Assembly (NCBI RefSeq): GCF_001714725.1
Contig: NZ_CP016447.1
Location: 2,309,001-2,373,000, forward strand
Length of the DNA stretch: 64,000 nucleotides
Direction: 5' to 3'
Origin: Acidovorax sp. RAC01
GTDB taxonomy: Bacteria; Pseudomonadota; Gammaproteobacteria; Burkholderiales; Burkholderiaceae_C
Part shown: piece after piece, positions 16,671 through 24,533 of the stretch
Layout of the letters: each line of letters starts with the position of its first letter
How positions within the stretch are numbered: the stretch's first letter is position 1
Made by a program: the position numbers and the translations under genes
The notes under the pieces: model-generated
What the model was told of the DNA's origin: nothing
What the model saw: the letters and a program-made list of their open reading frames with translations, nothing else
Database searches by the model: none

Positions 16671-17743
16671 TTCAGACGATCAGACTTTTGAAAGGACTTC
16701 TGCCGCTTGAACATGCCCTTGCGGTAGAACGGGAACATCTGCAGCCAGGTGCGCACCTTGAGCCAGCGGCCGTACAGCCCCATGGGCTCAAACAGCACAA
16801 ACGCGATCAGCACTGCGCCATACACCACGGCCTGCAGGCCGGGGGCCTGGCCGATGGCGGCCGGCAGGAAATCCTTGGACAGCGAAATCATCTGCGGCAT
16901 CGAGATGAGGAAGATGGCCCCCAGGAACGCGCCGTGTACCGAGCCCAGGCCGCCAATCACGATCATCAGCAGCAGATCGATGGACTGCAGGATGTTGAAC
17001 TGGTCGGGCGAGATGAACTGGAGCTTGTGCGCATACAGCGCGCCACCCACGCCCGCCAGCGCAGCCGAGAGCGAGAACGACAGCGTCTTGTAGTGCGCCA
17101 GATGAATGCCCATGCTCTGCGCCGAAATCTCCGAATCGCGGATCGCGACAAACGCCCGCCCGGTGGGCGAGCGCAGCAGGTTCAGGATGCCCAGCGTGGC
17201 CACTACCGTGATCACCAGACACAGAAAGTAGAACGAGGCCGTGGAGTCAAACGAGTAGCCAAAGATCTCTGGCGGCACCAGGTGCTTGCCCGAGTTGCCG
17301 CCCGTGACCGACTCCCAGCGCGCAAACACTTCCTCGACGATGAAGCCGAACGACAGCGTGGCCATGCCCAGGTAGATGCCCTTGAGGCGCAGCGCGGGCA
17401 GCCCCACCACCACCCCCACGGCGGCCGACAGGCCCGCAGCGCAGGCCAGCGACAGCATGAACGGCCAGCCCATGCCGGTGAGCACGGCCTGGGTGTACGC
17501 GCCCACGCCCAGAAACGCGGCGTGCCCCAGCGAGAACTGGCCGGTAAAACCCGCCAGCAGCATGAGGCCCAGCCCCACGATGGAATAGATGAGCACAAAC
17601 GTGAGCTGCGCCAGCCAGTACTCGGGCGCCACCCACGGTGCTGCAAGCAGTGCGAGGCACAGCAGGCTGTACCAGAAGATGTGCCCGCCGTGCTTGGCCA
17701 GGCGCAGGTCTTGTTCGTACGAGGTCTTGAAAAGAAAGCGCAT
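16667..17743 (-). CDS. livM: Branched-chain-type ABC transporter permease (LivM-like)
   Basis: A 358-residue polytopic membrane protein with the LivM signature GFTGQFSLGHAAFLGVGAYT and a later GGLGSVHGAFLGA. About nine hydrophobic helices are evident. It starts at the ATG of MRFLFKTSY, just after the livH stop; an 11-codon upstream extension would overlap livH. It forms the transmembrane pathway with LivH. Confidence 0.9.
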   Translation of the reverse strand: MRFLFKTSYEQDLRLAKHGGHIFWYSLLCLALLAAPWVAPEYWLAQLTFVLIYSIVGLGLMLLAGFTGQFSLGHAAFLGVGAYTQAVLTGMGWPFMLSLACAAGLSAAVGVVVGLPALRLKGIYLGMATLSFGFIVEEVFARWESVTGGNSGKHLVPPEIFGYSFDSTASFYFLCLVITVVATLGILNLLRSPTGRAFVAIRDSEISAQSMGIHLAHYKTLSFSLSAALAGVGGALYAHKLQFISPDQFNILQSIDLLLMIVIGGLGSVHGAFLGAIFLISMPQMISLSKDFLPAAIGQAPGLQAVVYGAVLIAFVLFEPMGLYGRWLKVRTWLQMFPFYRKGMFKRQKSFQKSDRLK

Positions 17744-17747
17744 GGGG

Positions 17748-18623
17748 TCAGACCTTCTTCCGCAGTTTTTCGCCAAAGAGGCCGTTCGGTTTGACCATCA
17801 GCATCACCAGCACCACGATGTACGCCGCGGTGTCCTTGAAGCCGTCGGGCAGGTAAAAGCCCGACAGCGATTCGACGATGCCGATCACCAGCCCGCCGAC
17901 GATGGCGCCCGGCAGGCTGCCAAAGCCGCCCACCACTGCGGCCGGGAAGGCCTTGAGCCCGATGAGCCCCATGTTGGCGTGCACGAAGGTGATGGGCGCC
18001 AGCAGCAGCCCAGCCACGGCCGCCACCGCGGCGGCCAGCCCCCAGGCCAGGCCGTTGAGGCGCTGCACCGGAATGCCCATGTAGTAGGCCGCCAGCTGGT
18101 TCTGCGACGAGGCCTGCATGGCAATGCCCAGCTTGCTGTAGCGGAACATGGCAAACAGCAGCAGGCACAGCACGGCGGTGGCGCCGATCACCACCAGCTG
18201 CTCGGCGCTGAGTACCAGCGCGCCCAGGCGCAGCGACATGTCCTTGTACGGCACGGGCAGGGTGTGTGTATCGGTGCCGATGTTGGGCACCATGGTGATG
18301 AGCCCGCGCAGCACATAGCCGATGCCGATGGTCAGCATGACGATGGAGAATGCGGGCTGGCCGAGGATGGGGCGGATCACCGCGCGCTCCACCACCGTGC
18401 CGAAGATGCCCATGGCCACAATGCTGGCCAGCACGGCGATCCAGAACGGGAAGCCCAGCACCGTCATCAGCGCCAGCCCGCAAAAGGCCCCCAGCATCAT
18501 CAGCTCGCCCTGCGCGAAGCTCACGGTCTCGGTCGCCTTGTAGATAAGCACGAAACCGAGCGCGATCAACCCATAGATGCACCCCTGGGCGATACCGCTG
18601 ATCAACAGTTGCACAAATTGCAC
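17748..18623 (-). CDS. livH: Branched-chain-type ABC transporter permease (LivH-like)
   Basis: A 291-residue permease. MQFVQLLISGIAQGCIYGLI and SFAQGELMMLGAF at the N-terminus are LivH hallmarks, and GGFGSLPGAIVGG is the conserved loop. Translation begins at a GTG, with GGGGAG a few bases upstream; no ATG gives the complete first helix. It is the first gene of the six-gene operon and lies directly behind the operator-like palindrome at 18640-18668. Confidence 0.88.
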   Translation of the reverse strand: MQFVQLLISGIAQGCIYGLIALGFVLIYKATETVSFAQGELMMLGAFCGLALMTVLGFPFWIAVLASIVAMGIFGTVVERAVIRPILGQPAFSIVMLTIGIGYVLRGLITMVPNIGTDTHTLPVPYKDMSLRLGALVLSAEQLVVIGATAVLCLLLFAMFRYSKLGIAMQASSQNQLAAYYMGIPVQRLNGLAWGLAAAVAAVAGLLLAPITFVHANMGLIGLKAFPAAVVGGFGSLPGAIVGGLVIGIVESLSGFYLPDGFKDTAAYIVVLVMLMVKPNGLFGEKLRKKV

Positions 18624-18639
18624 CCTGGCTCCCCGGAAT

Positions 18640-18668
18640 ATTTTTACAAAGCAAATGCTTTGCTTAAA
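18640..18668 (-). promoter_or_regulatory. Operator-like palindrome upstream of livH
   Basis: A perfect 7-bp inverted repeat AAGCAAA-TGC-TTTGCTT (18649-18665) with AT-rich flanks, 17 nt from the GTG of livH. The position suits repression. A related site lies upstream of the acyl-CoA dehydrogenase at 11776-11803. Confidence 0.6.
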
Positions 18669-19010
18669 TCATGTTGCATGGGCCTTGTCCGGCCCGCACT
18701 CGGGGCTAACCCTGAGCGCGCCGGTACCGGAGGCGAGCGGATATTGAACGAGCGAACGGTCGTGCGCAATAAGGGTTGCAGCCGATGAACCCGCCCTCCC
18801 GAAGTGGGGGGGGCGCGCCGCGCAGCGGCTGCCTGTGGGGCCCTGTGCCGAATGCTGTCGCGGGCGCGACATATGCGCCCACCGTTCAGGTGGTCATGGG
18901 GCGTAGGTGGTGGTGCTGGCGGCCTCCGGGGAGCAGCCAGAAGCATCCGCCGGGTGCCGGCCTGCTGCGGATGCGATGGGCACCACTGGCGCGGGGCGCG
19001 CGCGGGCGCC
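18669..19010. other. Divergent intergenic region, no gene seen
   Basis: The stretch between livH (minus) and the thioesterase (plus) has no convincing reading frame; long frames here lack start signals and family features. It holds an imperfect palindrome of the form ACGANCGNNCGNTCGT at 18748-18763 (ACGAGCGAACGGTCGT), a possible second regulator site. Confidence 0.4.
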
Positions 19011-19075
19011 GTTTTTGAGCCAAAATGGCCGCTGGCGCTTGTTCCATTTGCCATTGCAGCTATGAAAATAATAGC
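19011..19075 (+). repeat. Family A dispersed repeat (reference copy)
   Basis: Runs from GTTTTTGAGCCAAAATGGCC through GCTGGCGCTTGTTCCATT to GCAGCTATGAAAATAATAGC. The parts GAGYCAAA-TGGCC, an AGCGCTT-like core, and GCTAT-AAA-ATAGC recur in nine other places in the window. It lies 48 bp upstream of the thioesterase start. Confidence 0.7.
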
Positions 19076-19122
19076 ATCTGGCGCAAGTGCACCCTGCAGC
19101 GGCAGCCACTGCCCGGAACCCC

Positions 19123-19614
19123 ATGAGCAAATCCACCACGACGACCCCCAAGCCCATGCCCTTCGAGCCCGAATTCATCGCGGGGCTCAAGTCCATCTTT
19201 GAAGAGAAGATCGTGTTCAACCAGGTGCTGGGCCTGAAGGTCACCCACCTGTCGCCCGACAGCGTGGTCGGCCGCATCGACATGAAGCCCGAGCTGGTGG
19301 GCCACTACGCCTACAACCGCATCCACGGCGGGGTGATCAGCGCCGGGCTGGACGCGATGGGCGGCCTGGCCGTGATGGCGGCGATTGGCGCGCGGCACAT
19401 GGACGAGGCCCCCGAGCAGCGCCTGCACCGCTTTGCCAAGCTGGGCACCATCGACCTGCGCATCGACTACCTGCGCCCCGGCATCGGCACGCATTTCGAG
19501 TTGCGCGCGCAGGTGCTGCGGCTGGGCTCGCGCGTGGCCAGCACGCGCATGGAGTTTCTGGGCCCCGACGGCACCCTCATGTCGACCGGCGCGGGCGCTT
19601 ACATCGTCTCCTGA
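19123..19614 (+). CDS. Hotdog-fold thioesterase (PaaI/YiiD-like)
   Basis: A 163-residue hotdog protein. YNRIHGGVISAGLDAMGGLA is the family HGG motif, with the catalytic acidic position on the following helix; IDLRIDYLRPG and a C-terminal GTLMSTGAGAYIVS complete the fold. It probably hydrolyses an acyl-CoA or related thioester; the substrate is unknown. The start is placed at MSKSTTTTPK; a GTG 12 codons upstream lies in sequence following a repeat and is less likely. It stands alone between the divergent liv operon and the bactofilin gene. Confidence 0.85.
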   Translation: MSKSTTTTPKPMPFEPEFIAGLKSIFEEKIVFNQVLGLKVTHLSPDSVVGRIDMKPELVGHYAYNRIHGGVISAGLDAMGGLAVMAAIGARHMDEAPEQRLHRFAKLGTIDLRIDYLRPGIGTHFELRAQVLRLGSRVASTRMEFLGPDGTLMSTGAGAYIVS

Positions 19615-19782
19615 CGGCAGCGGCGCCGGCCGCGCAAATGTATGCACCCGTGCCAGCGTGTGTGGTGCGGCAAGCTTTGCAAGTGGGTGCAACCAGGGAA
19701 CCGTTTGGTTACCGTTCTTGCGCAACCACGGCATCTTTTCTGACGCCTGAAACCTAGCATGGCCTCTTTTCAAGGAGATCTG

Positions 19783-20352
19783 ATGGCCGTGCAAAACCCG
19801 TTTTTTGGCAAGCGTGAACCCGAGTCCTTCCAGCCCCGCAACACCACCACGGCGTCCAGCGTGCTGGGCGGCAACGGTCTGGGCACCACGACCACTTCTG
19901 CGCCTGCGGGCACTGCCGCCACGGCGCAGGCAGCCGTCAAGCCCGCTGGCGAGAGCACCGGCAGCAAGCTGACGGTGGGCCCCAACATCAAGCTCAAGGG
20001 CGTGGAGATCACCGACTGCGACACGCTCGTGGTCGAAGGCACCGTCGAGGCCACCATGGATTCGCGCGTGATCCAGATCTCGGAAAACGGCGCCTTCCGC
20101 GGCTCGGCCGAGATCGACATCGCCGAGATCCATGGCGAGTTCAACGGCAGCCTGACCGTGCGCCAGAAGCTGGTGATCTACAGCACCGGGCGCGTCAACG
20201 GCAAGATCCGCTACGGCAAGCTGGTGGTGGAAGAGGGCGGCCAGCTGGCGGGCGAGATCGAATCCGGTTTTTCGTCGGCATCTTCGTCCGCGGGCACCGC
20301 GCAACGCAGCAGTGCGCCGCTGCGGGCCGAGCCCACGGCCATGGCGGCCTGA
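19783..20352 (+). CDS. Bactofilin family polymer-forming cytoskeletal protein
   Basis: A 189-residue protein. Disordered Thr/Ala-rich termini flank the bactofilin beta-helix (residues ~62-160), with repeating turns such as GVEITDCDTLVVEGTVEA, RGSAEIDIAEIHGEFNG and GRVNGKIRYGKLVVEEGG. Bactofilins polymerise without nucleotide and organise envelope or cell-shape functions. The start at 19783 is chosen because AAGGAGAT lies 6 nt upstream; an earlier ATG (19759) lacks one. It is followed by a strong bidirectional terminator. Confidence 0.9.
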   Translation: MAVQNPFFGKREPESFQPRNTTTASSVLGGNGLGTTTTSAPAGTAATAQAAVKPAGESTGSKLTVGPNIKLKGVEITDCDTLVVEGTVEATMDSRVIQISENGAFRGSAEIDIAEIHGEFNGSLTVRQKLVIYSTGRVNGKIRYGKLVVEEGGQLAGEIESGFSSASSSAGTAQRSSAPLRAEPTAMAA

Positions 20353-20401
20353 TCCATTCAGGGGCGGCGACGCCCAGGCGATCACCCATCGCCGCCCCAC
20401 G

Positions 20402-20430
20402 AAAAAGCGGCCCGGATGGGCCGCTTTTTT
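20402..20430. terminator. Bidirectional intrinsic terminator
   Basis: A 12-bp stem AAAAAGCGGCCC/GGGCCGCTTTTT with a 4-nt loop and T-runs on both strands. It lies between the convergent bactofilin and YciA-type thioesterase genes. Confidence 0.88.
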
Positions 20431-20459
20431 GTGCGTGCAGGATGTATGGCCTGCGCCGT

Positions 20460-20885
20460 TCAGGCGTCTGCCGCTGTGCGCCGCGGCACCGGGCGTGGCC
20501 GCCCCTGCTCGTCGATGGCGACATAGGTCAGCCGGGCTTCGGTCACCTTCACGTACTGCCCCTGGGCAGAAAAGCGCTCGGCATATACCTCCACCTCCAC
20601 CGTGACGGACGTGTTGCCCACACGCGTGATGGCCGAGAAGAACGACAGGATGTCGCCCACGCGCACCGGCTGCTTGAAGATGAATTCATTGACCGCCACC
20701 GTGGCCATGCGGCCCTGGATGTAGCGGGCCGGCAGCACGGAGCCGGCCAGGTCGACCTGCGCCATCACCCAGCCGCCAAAGATGTCGCCATTGCCGTTGG
20801 TGTCGGCGGGCATGGGGATCACCTTGAGCACCAGCTCCTTGTCGGTCGGCAATGCGGCGGGTGGCGGGCTGAAAACGGCAGACAT
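20460..20885 (-). CDS. Acyl-CoA thioesterase (YciA-like hotdog)
   Basis: A 141-residue protein with the YciA/BACH signature DTNGNGDIFGGWVMAQVDLA (Asp and Gly of the hotdog active site), followed by ATVAVNEFIFKQPVRVGD and TVEVEVYAER. It hydrolyses short- to medium-chain acyl-CoA. Start at MSAVFSPPP; an in-frame start 10 codons upstream is possible. It is divergent from the ABC exporter and convergent with the bactofilin. Confidence 0.88.
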   Translation of the reverse strand: MSAVFSPPPAALPTDKELVLKVIPMPADTNGNGDIFGGWVMAQVDLAGSVLPARYIQGRMATVAVNEFIFKQPVRVGDILSFFSAITRVGNTSVTVEVEVYAERFSAQGQYVKVTEARLTYVAIDEQGRPRPVPRRTAADA

Positions 20886-21022
20886 GGGCACAATCTCGGG
20901 TTGGGGCCGGGCCACCGGGTGCTCTGGGGAAACGCGGTGCGTTTCATCGGGCTCGTGGCCCCGGCCAAACCACCCTGGCGCCAGCCGGGTCGGTAGAACT
21001 ACAACAACAGGAATTGTCCCTC

Positions 21023-22876
21023 ATGCGCCACCTTGGCGAAGCCACCCCGCCTGCCGCCGCAGGCACCGCCAACGCTCCCCGTCCGTCTGACTGGGCCACC
21101 CTCGGGCGGCTCATGCCCTACTTGTGGCAATACAAGTGGCGCGTGGTTGCGGCCATCGTCTTCATGGTGGGCGCCAAGCTGGCCAACGTGGGCGTGCCGC
21201 TGCTGCTCAAGACGCTGGTCGATGCGATGAACTTCAAGCCGGGCGATGCAGCGGCGCTGATCGTGGTGCCGGTGGGCCTGCTGGTGGCCTACGGCGCGCT
21301 GCGGTTGTCCACCTCGGTGTTCACAGAGCTGCGCGAGCTGGTGTTTGCCAAGGCCACGCAGGGCGCAGCGCGATCGATCGCGCTGCAGACGTTCCAGCAC
21401 CTGCATGCGCTCAGCCTGCGGTTCCACCTGGAGCGGCAAACGGGCGGGATGACGCGCGACATCGAGCGCGGGGTGCGCGGCATCGAGTCGCTGATCTCGT
21501 TCTCGCTGTTCAACGTGTTTGCCACGCTGATCGAGGTGATCCTGGTGCTGAGCGTGCTGGGCGCCAAGTTCGACATGTGGTTTGCCTGGATCACGCTGGG
21601 CGCGCTGGTGCTCTACATCGCCTACACCGTCCTCGTGACCGAGTGGCGCACCAAGTTCCGCCGCGAGGCCAACGAGTTCGACTCGGCCGCACACACCAAG
21701 GCCGTGGATTCGCTGCTCAACTACGAGACGGTGAAGTACTTCAACAACGAAGGCTTTGAGGCCCGTCGCTACGACGAAAGCCTGGAGCGCCTGCGCCTGG
21801 CGCGCCTGAAAAGCCAGACCACGCTGTCCATGCTCAACGCCGGCCAGCAGCTGATCATCGCCGTGGGCCTGGTGGCCATGCTGTGGCGCGCCACGCAGGG
21901 TGTGGTGGATGGCCGCATGACGCTGGGCGACCTCGTCATGGTCAACGCCTTCATGATCCAGCTGTACATCCCGCTGAACTTCCTGGGCGTGATCTACCGC
22001 GAGATCAAGCAGAGCCTGACCGACCTGGACAAGATGTTCACCCTGATGGACAAGGAGCGCGAGGTGGCCGACGCCCCCGGCGCGCAGCCACTGTCGGGCC
22101 TGGACCAGCCGACCGTGCGGTTTGAAGACGTGCACTTTGCGTACGACGCGGCCAACGCCGCGGCGCGGCCCATCCTGCAGGGCATCAGCTTCGAGATCCC
22201 GGCGGGCAAGACGGTGGCGGTGGTGGGGCCCTCGGGCTCGGGCAAGTCCACGCTGGCGCGGCTGCTGTTTCGCTTCTACGACGTGCAGCGCGGGCGCATC
22301 ACCATTGCCGGGCAGGAGATCCGCTCGGTCACGCAGGCCAGCGTGCGCCAGGCGATTGGCATCGTTCCGCAGGACACCGTGCTCTTCAACGACACCGTGG
22401 CCTACAACATTGCCTACGGCCGCACAGGCGCCTCGCAGGCCGAGGTGGAGGCCGCGGCAAAGTCCGCGCGCATCCACGACTTCATCGCCTCCACGCCAAA
22501 GGGCTACGAAACCACGGTGGGCGAGCGGGGCCTGAAGCTCTCGGGTGGCGAAAAGCAGCGCGTGGCCATTGCCCGCACCCTGCTCAAGAACCCGCCCATC
22601 CTCATCTTTGACGAGGCCACCAGCGCGCTGGACTCCGCCAACGAACGCGCCATCCAGGCCGAGCTGCAGGGTGTGGCGCAGAACAAGACCACGCTGGTGA
22701 TCGCGCACCGCCTGTCCACCGTGGTGGACGCGCACGAGATCCTGGTGATGGATGCGGGCCGCATCATCGAGCGCGGTACGCATACCGAACTGCTGGCGCG
22801 CCGCAGTCGCTACGCAACCATGTGGGCGCTGCAACAGGAGGGCCCCCCTGAGTCGCCTGCGGCGCCTTCCCCCTGA
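21023..22876 (+). CDS. Atm1/HMT1-type ABC transporter, fused permease and ATPase
   Basis: A 617-residue half-transporter. About six membrane helices lie in residues 30-310, with the Atm1-family segment LNYETVKYFNNEGFEARRYD, then Walker [15 protein letters not shown], signature KLSGGEKQRVAIARTLL and Walker B ILIFDEATSALD. The family exports glutathione-linked metal or sulfur compounds across the inner membrane. The ATG at 21023 is used; a TTG three codons earlier is too close to AGGAA. The last residues (PPESPAAPSP) are encoded by a family B repeat that the frame runs into. Confidence 0.9.
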   Translation: MRHLGEATPPAAAGTANAPRPSDWATLGRLMPYLWQYKWRVVAAIVFMVGAKLANVGVPLLLKTLVDAMNFKPGDAAALIVVPVGLLVAYGALRLSTSVFTELRELVFAKATQGAARSIALQTFQHLHALSLRFHLERQTGGMTRDIERGVRGIESLISFSLFNVFATLIEVILVLSVLGAKFDMWFAWITLGALVLYIAYTVLVTEWRTKFRREANEFDSAAHTKAVDSLLNYETVKYFNNEGFEARRYDESLERLRLARLKSQTTLSMLNAGQQLIIAVGLVAMLWRATQGVVDGRMTLGDLVMVNAFMIQLYIPLNFLGVIYREIKQSLTDLDKMFTLMDKEREVADAPGAQPLSGLDQPTVRFEDVHFAYDAANAAARPILQGISFEIPAGKTVAVVGPSGSGKSTLARLLFRFYDVQRGRITIAGQEIRSVTQASVRQAIGIVPQDTVLFNDTVAYNIAYGRTGASQAEVEAAAKSARIHDFIASTPKGYETTVGERGLKLSGGEKQRVAIARTLLKNPPILIFDEATSALDSANERAIQAELQGVAQNKTTLVIAHRLSTVVDAHEILVMDAGRIIERGTHTELLARRSRYATMWALQQEGPPESPAAPSP

Positions 22877-22917
22877 GGGGGACGACGCCCTCGCTGCGGG
22901 GCGGCCCTTGCTAGGCG
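22843..22917 (+). repeat. Family B 3'-end repeat, copy 2 (overlaps the exporter C-terminus)
   Basis: CCCCCCTGAGTCGCCTGCGG ... CCCCCTGAGGGGGACGACG ... GCGGGGCGGCCCTTGC. The exporter frame passes the first TGA out of phase and stops at the second TGA inside the repeat, so the repeat encodes its last ~11 residues. Confidence 0.75.
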
Positions 22918-23027
22918 TCTCTCGCAGGGGTCGCGCCGGTTTCATGCGCCGTGCCCTCGCGCATCGGTCCGACGACCATGGCCTTCGTCAGCACATGGTG
23001 CTGTTTTTTTGAGAGCTGTTTTGATTT

Positions 23028-23960
23028 ATGAAACCCGTCCTGCTTGCCCTGTCGTTCCTCTCTGAAGAACACCGCGCCCAGATGGCGCAGACCTTTGAAG
23101 TCCTCTACGCCCCCGACGCCGCGCAGGCCGCCGCCGCCATTGCGCAGCACGGCGCCCGCGTGCGCGTGGTGCTCACCATCGGGGCCACGGGCCTGTCACC
23201 CGCGCAGATTGATGCGCTACCCGCCCTCACGCTGATCTGCGTGCTGGGCGCGGGGTATGAGAACGTGGCAATTGACCACGCCAAGGCCCGCGGCATCGTG
23301 GTGGCCACCGGCGCGGGCACCAATGACGACTGCGTGGCCGACCACACCTGGGGCCTGCTGATTGCGGCGCAGCGGCGCATCCTGCCGCTGGACAAGGCCA
23401 CGCGCGCAGGCGTCTGGCGCACGGCATTGCCCCTGCCGCCCAACGTGTCGCACAAGCGGCTGGGCATCATCGGCCTGGGCACCATCGGCAAGAAGATCGC
23501 CCAGCGCGCGCTGGGCTTCGAGATCGAGGTGGGGTACCACAACCGCAGTGTGCGCACCGACGTGCCGTACCGCTACTTTGCCGATGTGACGACGCTGGCC
23601 GCATGGGCAGACTTCCTCGTTGTTGCCACCCCCGGTGGTGCTGGCACCAAACACCTGGTCAACGCCGACGTGCTGGATGCGCTGGGCCCGCGCGGTGTGG
23701 TGGTCAACATCGCACGCGGCAGCGTCATCGACACTGCCGCCCTGGCCGCAGCCCTGCGCGAAGGCCGCATCGCCGCTGCGGGGCTGGACGTGTACGAAAG
23801 CGAGCCCGCGCCCCCGGCCGAGTTGCTCGACCTTGCCAACGTGGTGCTCACGCCCCATGTGGCGGGCTGGTCGCCCGAGGCGGTGCAGAACTCGGTGGAC
23901 CGCTTCATGGAGAACGCGCGGCGCCATCTGGCGGGCGAGGCGCCGGTGACGGTGGTGTGA
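23028..23960 (+). CDS. D-2-hydroxyacid dehydrogenase (glyoxylate/hydroxypyruvate reductase type)
   Basis: A 310-residue NAD(P)-dependent dehydrogenase. The Rossmann motif LGIIGLGTIGKKIAQRA is near residue 145. The catalytic Arg is in VVNIARGSVID, the Glu in LDVYESEP, and the His in VVLTPHVAGWSPEA. It reduces a 2-keto acid such as glyoxylate or hydroxypyruvate. It lies downstream of the ABC exporter after a family B repeat, with no obvious functional link. Confidence 0.9.
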   Translation: MKPVLLALSFLSEEHRAQMAQTFEVLYAPDAAQAAAAIAQHGARVRVVLTIGATGLSPAQIDALPALTLICVLGAGYENVAIDHAKARGIVVATGAGTNDDCVADHTWGLLIAAQRRILPLDKATRAGVWRTALPLPPNVSHKRLGIIGLGTIGKKIAQRALGFEIEVGYHNRSVRTDVPYRYFADVTTLAAWADFLVVATPGGAGTKHLVNADVLDALGPRGVVVNIARGSVIDTAALAAALREGRIAAAGLDVYESEPAPPAELLDLANVVLTPHVAGWSPEAVQNSVDRFMENARRHLAGEAPVTVV

Positions 23961-23963
23961 GCC

Positions 23964-24020
23964 TTTTTTACGTCAAATGTGCCGCTAGCGCCTAATTTAC
24001 ATGCCTTGCTTGCTATCAAT
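23964..24020 (+). repeat. Family A dispersed repeat
   Basis: TTTTTTACGTCAAATGTGCC, GCTAGCGCC, then TTGCTTGCTATCAATTCGGG. It occupies the gap between the hydroxyacid dehydrogenase and the MazG-like gene, ending next to the latter's ribosome site. Confidence 0.65.
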
Positions 24021-24032
24021 TCGGGAGTGGCA

Positions 24033-24377
24033 ATGTCTGTAGACCTGAATGCCCTGCAGGCCCGCCTGCGCAGCTTTGCGGCCCAGCGTGAGTGGCAGCC
24101 GTTTCATACGCCCAAGAACCTGTCGATGGCACTGATGGTGGAGGCCGCCGAACTGGCCGAGATCTTCCAGTGGATGACGCCCGAGCAGTCGCTGGCCGTG
24201 CGGCACGACCCGGCCCTGAAGGAGCCCATTGCCGATGAGGTGGCCGATGTGCTGCTGTACCTGCTGCAGCTGGCCGACCATGCGGGCGTGGACTTGGCCG
24301 AGGCGGTGGAAAACAAGCTGGTGAAGAACGCGATCAAGCACCCGGCACCACTGAATACTGGAAAAAACGGCCGCTAG
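24033..24377 (+). CDS. MazG-like nucleotide pyrophosphohydrolase
   Basis: A 114-residue all-alpha NTP pyrophosphohydrolase (RS21-C6/dCTPase-like). The metal site is formed by MVEAAELAEIFQW (EAAE, residues ~41-44) and IADEVADVLLYLLQLAD (ExxD). It would hydrolyse (d)NTPs to monophosphates, cleaning the nucleotide pool. The start is set by GGGAG upstream of the ATG at 24033. The last codons and the TAG stop come from a second family A repeat (GCCGCTAGGGC). Confidence 0.85.
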   Translation: MSVDLNALQARLRSFAAQREWQPFHTPKNLSMALMVEAAELAEIFQWMTPEQSLAVRHDPALKEPIADEVADVLLYLLQLADHAGVDLAEAVENKLVKNAIKHPAPLNTGKNGR

Positions 24378-24417
24378 GGCTTGATTGGATTGATTTCAGT
24401 GCTATTAGTACTATAGC
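24362..24417 (+). repeat. Family A dispersed repeat supplying a stop codon
   Basis: AAAAAACGGCCGCTAGGGCT ... GTGCTATTAGTACTATAGC. The conserved GCTAGCGC-type core (here GCTAGGGC) contains the TAG that ends the MazG-like frame. Confidence 0.65.
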
Positions 24418-24451
24418 AAAAGCGTTGGCCTGCCAGGCTGCACACGCCATG

Positions 24452-24476
24452 AAAAAGCCCCGCCGAAGCGGGGCTT
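24452..24476 (-). terminator. Terminator of the TRAP operon
   Basis: A 9-bp stem AAGCCCCGC/GCGGGGCTT with a 4-nt loop, followed on the minus strand by T5. It lies 57 nt after the DctP stop. Confidence 0.8.
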
Positions 24477-24533
24477 GTCGCTGATACGGCAGGCGGTGCT
24501 GCTGCATCGCCGCCGCAGGGCCTGGCCGTCTGT

